The notes under the pieces: generated by a model
Told to the model about the DNA's origin: nothing
Seen by the model: only the letters and a program-made list of their open reading frames with translations
The model's database searches: none
Assembly (NCBI GenBank): GCA_029782145.1
Contig: JAKOVH010000016.1
Span: 496,001-560,000 of the forward strand
Direction: 5' to 3'
Length of the DNA: 64,000 bases
From: Actinomycetes bacterium
GTDB taxonomy: Bacteria > Actinomycetota > Acidimicrobiia > Acidimicrobiales > Acidimicrobilacustridaceae
Shown: positions 59,840 to 64,000 of the stretch, in pieces
How the letters are laid out: each line of letters opens with the position of its first letter
Numbering within the stretch: the first letter of the stretch is position 1
Position numbers and translations under genes: made by a program

Positions 59840-60484
59840 TCACAGCTCGGCGTCCCAGTGGGGCTCGGGCGGGAAGTGCACGTCGGCCGCCGGCCGCAGC
59901 GGGGTGACCCCGTCGATGGTGCCGATGCCCCGGATGGTGACCGCTCGGGGCTGCCCGGCCTGGACCCACGTCGGGATCCCACCCAGCGCCGACGGGTGGG
60001 CGAGCAGCTCGCCCGGCCGGGCCTCGTCGCAGAGGCGCGACGCGAGGTTCACCGGCCGGCCGATGTAGTCGTCGCCGTCGAAGAGCAGCGCCACCCCGCT
60101 GGCCACGCCGGCCCGCAGGTCGATGTCGAACATCTCGAAGCGCCCGGTGAGCTCGGCCACCGTGGCCAACGTGGGGCCCGGCTTGGTGCCGACGAGCAGG
60201 CAGCCGTCGCCCAGCCACTTGGCGACCCGGATGCCCCGCCGGCCGGCCACCTCCTTGACCAGCGAGCGGAACACCTCGAGGGCGCGGACGGCCCGGCGGG
60301 GCCCGTGACGCTCGGTGAGGGCGGTGAAGCCGCAGATGTCGACGAAGGCGAAGGTGCGCTCGAGCTCGATGGGGCCGCCGGTGGGTGGCAGGAACTCGGG
60401 TCGCTCGGTTCCCGCGCCGGTGGCCGGCGCGTGGCCGTCGTCGGAGTGGTCGGTGACATCGGGGGAGTGCAGCGCGTCGGGCAT
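59840..60484 (-). CDS. Class III adenylate/guanylate cyclase domain protein
   Basis: The protein has 214 residues. Metal-binding Asp residues lie in FAFVDICGFTAL and WLGDGCLLVG; the transition-state Asn/Arg pair is in GRPVNLASRLCDE. A disordered N-terminus of about 35 residues precedes it. There is no membrane helix and no other domain, so it acts in the cytosol, probably as a dimer. Choice of ATP or GTP is not clear. It is divergent from a TetR gene. Confidence 0.85.
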   Translation of the reverse strand: MPDALHSPDVTDHSDDGHAPATGAGTERPEFLPPTGGPIELERTFAFVDICGFTALTERHGPRRAVRALEVFRSLVKEVAGRRGIRVAKWLGDGCLLVGTKPGPTLATVAELTGRFEMFDIDLRAGVASGVALLFDGDDYIGRPVNLASRLCDEARPGELLAHPSALGGIPTWVQAGQPRAVTIRGIGTIDGVTPLRPAADVHFPPEPHWDAEL

Positions 60485-60556
60485 GGCCCCTTGACCATCT
60501 CACACCGAGGGCCGGCCCGCATGGCCGGGACGGGTCGCCCGGTACTGTCGACGGCC

Positions 60557-61255
60557 ATGACGGGGGAGGGGCGGGGCGACCGGACCAGGCGGACGATGAT
60601 CGACGCCGCCGAGCGGCTGATCGCCGAGCGAGGCCTGGCGGCGCTGTCGCTGCGGGAGGTCGCGGTGGAGGCTGGCCAGCGCAACCACTCGGCGGTGCAG
60701 TACCACTTCGGGAGCCGCGACTCGCTGGTCGAGGCCATCTTCGACGCCCGGGCCACGCCGATCGACGCCGCACGCGAGGTGCTGCTCGCCGAGCTCACGG
60801 CGGAGGGTGCCGTCGGCGACCTCGCCCGGCTCTGCGACGTGGCGGTGCGGCCCCTCGCCGAGGCCGTCGCCGCCGAGCCCGTCGGTTGGTACGGGCGGTT
60901 CCTGGCCGAGGTGTCGCGCGCCGAACCTCGCCTGCTCGGCCTCGACCGCCCGGGCATGGCGCAGCTGCACCGCACGAGCTTGCTGGTGATGGAGGCGATG
61001 GTGGCCGTGCCCCAGCCGCTGCGGGCCGAGCGGTTGAAGATGGCGATGCGCTCGGCCGTGCAGATGCTCGCGGACCACGAGGCGGAGCGAGCGGGAGAGG
61101 GTCGAGCGGGCGCGGGCCGGGGCCGGCCGCAGGCGTCCGGCGAGGTGGTCGTGCCCCACGTCGTCGACCTGGTCCACGCCATGGTGTCGGCGCCGCCGTC
61201 GCCCGCGCTGGTGCACGCCGTGGAGCGCTCGATGCTGTCGCGACCGAGCAGGTAG
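60557..61255 (+). CDS. TetR-family transcriptional regulator
   Basis: The protein has 232 residues from the ATG at 60557. The helix-turn-helix is LAALSLREVAVEAGQRNHSAVQYHFGSRDSLVEAIF, the form with NHSAVQYHFG found in many actinobacterial fatty-acid or lipid-linked TetR proteins. The ligand domain follows to the end. The neighbours (thioesterase, CoA-transferase) fit acyl-CoA control, by inference. Confidence 0.87.
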   Translation: MTGEGRGDRTRRTMIDAAERLIAERGLAALSLREVAVEAGQRNHSAVQYHFGSRDSLVEAIFDARATPIDAAREVLLAELTAEGAVGDLARLCDVAVRPLAEAVAAEPVGWYGRFLAEVSRAEPRLLGLDRPGMAQLHRTSLLVMEAMVAVPQPLRAERLKMAMRSAVQMLADHEAERAGEGRAGAGRGRPQASGEVVVPHVVDLVHAMVSAPPSPALVHAVERSMLSRPSR

Positions 61256-61280
61256 GCGAGCCGCACTCGGCCGCTGGCCG

Positions 61281-61320
61281 GCACCGGTTCAGCACCGGTT
61301 CAGCGCCGGCCCCGGTTCAG
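61281..61320. repeat. Short tandem repeat (GCACCGGTTCA twice, then a variant)
   Basis: Two exact 11-bp units and one diverged unit (GCGCCGGCCCCGGTTCA) fill the gap between the TetR and thioesterase stops. Both genes converge here; a simple slippage repeat. Confidence 0.7.
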
Positions 61321-62108
61321 CGGCGGGCGCGCACCAGCCCCTCCTGCGCGGCGGTGGCGACCTGCGAGCCGTCGCGGTCGAAGATGCGGCACACGGCCAG
61401 GCCCCGGGCGTCGGCCATCGCCTGGCCCTCGAGGTCGAAGCACAGCCAGTCGTCGACCCGCACCGGGCGGTGGATCCACAGGGCGTGGTCGAGGCTCGCG
61501 GCCATCAGGTCGTCGAGGCCGAGGCTGTGGCCGGTGAGGGCGGCGCCGAGGAGGTGCTCGTCGGAGAGGTAGGCGAGGGCGCAGGCGTGCAGGACGGGGT
61601 CGTCGCCCAGGTCCTCCAGGGCGCGCATCCACGCCAGGGTCGCCATGCCGTGGTCGTCGCGCACGGCCCGGGTGTCGAAGAACAACGGCGTCTCGTCGCG
61701 CGGCAGCGACTCCGGCGCTGGTGCGCCCTGCGGGATGGAGCTGCGGTCGCGCTCCTCGGAGGGCTCGGGTCGGTGGAAGCTGGCGATCAGCGTGAAGATG
61801 GCTCCGTGGGACTGCGAGGCCACCACCTGACGGGTCGAGAACGACCGCCCGTCCCGGGTGCGCTCCACCTCGTAGAGCACCGGCGCCGGTTCCCGCCCCT
61901 CGCGCAGGTAGTAGGCGTGCAGGGAGTGCGGGAGCTGGCCGGGGTCGACGGTCAGCGCCGCCGCCCGCAGCGCCTGGGCCACGGCCTGGCCGCCGTAGAT
62001 CCGGCCCCAGCCGGTGTCACCCGATGGGCCGAGGAACGCGTCCGGGCTCACCGCCTCGAGGGTCAGCAGGGTGCGCAGGTCGTGGGCGGGCGGCAGCTCC
62101 AGGGTCAC
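61317..62108 (-). CDS. Acyl-CoA thioesterase II (TesB-like)
   Basis: From the GTG at 62108 the protein has 263 residues; an ATG at 62186 is in frame but its extra residues are unlike the family. The double hot-dog fold shows [44 protein letters not shown] and [24 protein letters not shown], typical of TesB. It hydrolyses acyl-CoA to free acid and CoA in the cytosol. Confidence 0.88.
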   Translation of the reverse strand: MTLELPPAHDLRTLLTLEAVSPDAFLGPSGDTGWGRIYGGQAVAQALRAAALTVDPGQLPHSLHAYYLREGREPAPVLYEVERTRDGRSFSTRQVVASQSHGAIFTLIASFHRPEPSEERDRSSIPQGAPAPESLPRDETPLFFDTRAVRDDHGMATLAWMRALEDLGDDPVLHACALAYLSDEHLLGAALTGHSLGLDDLMAASLDHALWIHRPVRVDDWLCFDLEGQAMADARGLAVCRIFDRDGSQVATAAQEGLVRARR

Positions 62109-62245
62109 CGGGACAGGCTGCCACGACGGCCCGCGTCGGCTGTTCCTCGCGTGGCGTGTCAGGTCCGTCACCGAGGAGGACGACACGCCTAACGTCGTGT
62201 CGGCCGTCGAGAGGCGACGGTGAGTGCGGCCCGAGGGGGTTCGGC

Positions 62246-63019
62246 ATGGAGTTCGGCAGCGAGATGGGCAGGAAGCTGGTCGCCGAGGCGTTCGGCACGT
62301 TCTGGCTGGTGCTGGGCGGCTGCGGTGCCGCCGTGCTGGCCGCGAAGTTCGGCGGTGACGCCACCCCCTTCGTCGGCATCGGCCTGGTGGGCGTCTCGCT
62401 CGCCTTCGGCCTCACCGTGCTCACCATGGCCTACGCCGTGGGCCACATCTCGGGCGGGCACTTCAACCCCGCCGTCACCGTCGGGCTGTGGGCGGCGCGC
62501 CGCTTCCCCACCAGGGAGGTGATCCCCTACCTCGTGGTGCAGGTGATCGGAGCCATCGCGGCCGCCGCCGTGCTCTACGCCATCGCCAAGGGCCAGAGCG
62601 GCTTCGACATCGACAACTCCCAGGCCGGGGCCTTCGCCGCCAACGGCTACGACAAGCTGTCACCGGGTGGCTACAACCTGGGCTCGTCGATCGTGGTCGA
62701 GCTGGTGATGACCTTCGGGTTCCTGTTCGTCATCCTCGGTGCCACTGCCAAGAGGGCGTTCGCCGCTGGCGCACCGGTGGCCATCGGCCTGGCGCTCACG
62801 CTGATCCACCTCGTGAGCATCCCGGTCACCAACACCTCGGTGAACCCCGCCCGGTCCACCGGCCCGGCCCTGTTCGCCGGCGGCGACTACATCCCGCAGC
62901 TGTGGCTGTTCTGGGTGATGCCGCTCGTGGGCGCGGCGGTCGCCGGGCTGCTGTGGCGCTTCCTCAGCCCCGAGGACGCCCGCCTCGAGGACGTCCCCGA
63001 GGAGGCCAAGGCCTACTGA
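62246..63019 (+). CDS. aqpZ: Aquaporin Z-type water channel
   Basis: The protein has 257 residues with six membrane helices. The two NPA motifs are in [14 protein letters not shown] and [15 protein letters not shown]. The sequence [21 protein letters not shown] and the Z-type selectivity residues (Phe/His region, R after NPA) point to water rather than glycerol. A start at the ATG 18 bases later (MGRKL) is possible. Divergent from the thioesterase. Confidence 0.93.
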   Translation: MEFGSEMGRKLVAEAFGTFWLVLGGCGAAVLAAKFGGDATPFVGIGLVGVSLAFGLTVLTMAYAVGHISGGHFNPAVTVGLWAARRFPTREVIPYLVVQVIGAIAAAAVLYAIAKGQSGFDIDNSQAGAFAANGYDKLSPGGYNLGSSIVVELVMTFGFLFVILGATAKRAFAAGAPVAIGLALTLIHLVSIPVTNTSVNPARSTGPALFAGGDYIPQLWLFWVMPLVGAAVAGLLWRFLSPEDARLEDVPEEAKAY

Positions 63020-63157
63020 CCCGCCAGTCGGAGGGGTAGGTCGACCGGCCCCGGGTCGCCCGCACGGGGGCGGTCCGGGGCCGGTGCGCGTCCGATCTAG
63101 CGTCGGGCCCGTCCACGCAGGCCCGGACGAACGACCGAGCACAGCGAAGGAGCAGCG

Positions 63158-64000
63158 GTGAGCGAAGCCCTCCGGCGGACGAGGTGCAGCGACGCGTCGG
63201 CCGTGGTCGAGCACGCCCGGGCCCACCGCGACGTCATCGCGCCCCTGGCCAACGGCGAGCCCGACACGGTCATGGCGGCCCTCGACGAGGCCGGTCCGAC
63301 GCTCGACGGGGTCAAGGTCCACCAGATGCACTCGCTGCGCGACCGGCCCTACCTCCACGGCGCCTACCCCGGCCTTCGGCACGTGTCGTACTTCCTCTCC
63401 CACGTCACCCGGAAGGCCTTCGCCGAGGGCGGGATCGACTTCACCCCCGCGCACTTCTCCGAGATGCCCCACATCCTGGGCCACGTGGCGCCCGATCCCG
63501 TGGTGGTGGCCGCCGCCACCCCACCCGACCGCCACGGCTTCTTCTCGCTCGGCTGCAACGCCGACTACGTCGCCCGCTTCATCGGCCGGGCCCCGTTCTT
63601 CCTCGAGTGCAACCCCTGCATGCCACGCACCCGGGGCGAGAACACGGTGCACGTGTCGCAGATCGCGGGCTGGGTGGAGGCCGAGTACCCGCTCCCGGAG
63701 ATGCCGGTGGCGAAGGTGGGGGAGAAGGACCGGATGATCGGCGACCTCATCGCCGAGCGGATCCCCGACGGCGCCACCATCCAGGTGGGCATCGGCTCGA
63801 TCCCGGCGGCGGCCATCGGGGCGCTGCGCCACCACCGCAACCTCGGGGTGCACACCGAGCTGCTGTCCGACAGCCTCGCCGAGCTGTTCAACGCGGGGGT
63901 GATCACGGGCACCGACAAGGTCACCCGCCCCGGCAAGATGGTCACCACCTTCGCCATGGGCACCAAGACCTTCTACGACTTCGTCGACGACAACGCCGCG
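63158..64000 (+). CDS. Acetyl-CoA hydrolase/transferase (4-hydroxybutyrate CoA-transferase-like), 3' end beyond window
   Basis: The first 281 residues from the GTG at 63158 are visible, after GAAGGAG. Family blocks are HQMHSLRDRPYLHG, VRHVSYFLS-like RHVSYFLSHVTR, HFSEMPHIL, DRHGFFSLGCNADY, and GATIQVGIGSIPAAAIGAL with HTELLSDSLAELF. The enzyme moves CoA between acetate and another acid or hydrolyses acetyl-CoA. It runs off the window before the catalytic Glu region. Confidence 0.88.
   Translation, partial: MSEALRRTRCSDASAVVEHARAHRDVIAPLANGEPDTVMAALDEAGPTLDGVKVHQMHSLRDRPYLHGAYPGLRHVSYFLSHVTRKAFAEGGIDFTPAHFSEMPHILGHVAPDPVVVAAATPPDRHGFFSLGCNADYVARFIGRAPFFLECNPCMPRTRGENTVHVSQIAGWVEAEYPLPEMPVAKVGEKDRMIGDLIAERIPDGATIQVGIGSIPAAAIGALRHHRNLGVHTELLSDSLAELFNAGVITGTDKVTRPGKMVTTFAMGTKTFYDFVDDNAA

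Overview
The window is about 64 kb of very GC-rich DNA from an actinobacterium. Gene content (a SufBCD operon with long SufT, an SDR/EthD/LLM catabolic cluster, a MobF-type mobilizable element) would fit the Acidimicrobiia, but that placement is an inference from gene style. It is not a database result.

Left chromosomal flank (1-16859). A membrane-anchored HtrA-like protease is cut by the window edge. Next come a universal-stress protein overlapping a GH65 disaccharide phosphorylase, a TetR regulator divergent from a catabolic cluster (SDR, EthD-like, SDR, DapB-like oxidoreductase, with a convergent LLM flavin oxidoreductase), the operon sufB-sufC-sufD-sufT, a truncated haemoglobin with an overlapping membrane protein, and a ClC channel translationally coupled to a MarR regulator, with a 33-bp palindrome at its start.

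Integrated mobile element (16860-59715, about 42.9 kb). A 42-bp direct repeat, identical to the 3' half of a tRNA-Glu(CTC) gene, bounds the element. The intact tRNA and a tyrosine integrase lie at the right end, next to a MobF relaxase and a small excisionase-like gene. No type IV secretion genes are present, so this looks like an integrative and mobilizable element. Its cargo is a copper and heavy-metal resistance island: three P1B ATPases with different metal-site triads (CPD, APC, SPC), two Tat-exported multicopper oxidases with lipoboxes, Sco and PCuAC copper chaperones, three DUF305 proteins, a YcnI-like protein, a 39-residue metallothionein-like protein, and two ArsR-family metal sensors. 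A sigma/anti-sigma pair heads a tightly overlapped operon.

Regulatory architecture. The left half of the island (17-37 kb) carries 15 copies of a 17-bp palindrome of the type TAC(G/T)ACA-N3-TGT(C/A)GTA, nearly all just upstream of start codons. It also encodes one BlaI/CopY-family repressor coupled to an M56 (BlaR1-like) protease that lacks a penicillin-sensor domain. The predicted regulon holds a multicopper oxidase, prolipoprotein transferase Lgt, a VanY-like carboxypeptidase and an NlpC/P60 hydrolase that share the same coiled-coil front end, a rhodanese, lipoproteins, a UbiB-like kinase, an acetyltransferase, and several small membrane proteins. This is an envelope-plus-copper response under BlaI control, and it is the most unusual thing in the window. 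Two CsoR-type boxes also occur, yet no csoR gene is in the window. The right half (39-51 kb) is controlled instead by CmtR-like and SmtB/CadC-like repressors and by the ECF sigma factor.

Right chromosomal flank (59716-64000). A class III nucleotide cyclase, a TetR regulator, an acyl-CoA thioesterase, aquaporin Z, and the start of a CoA-transferase/acetyl-CoA hydrolase that runs off the window.
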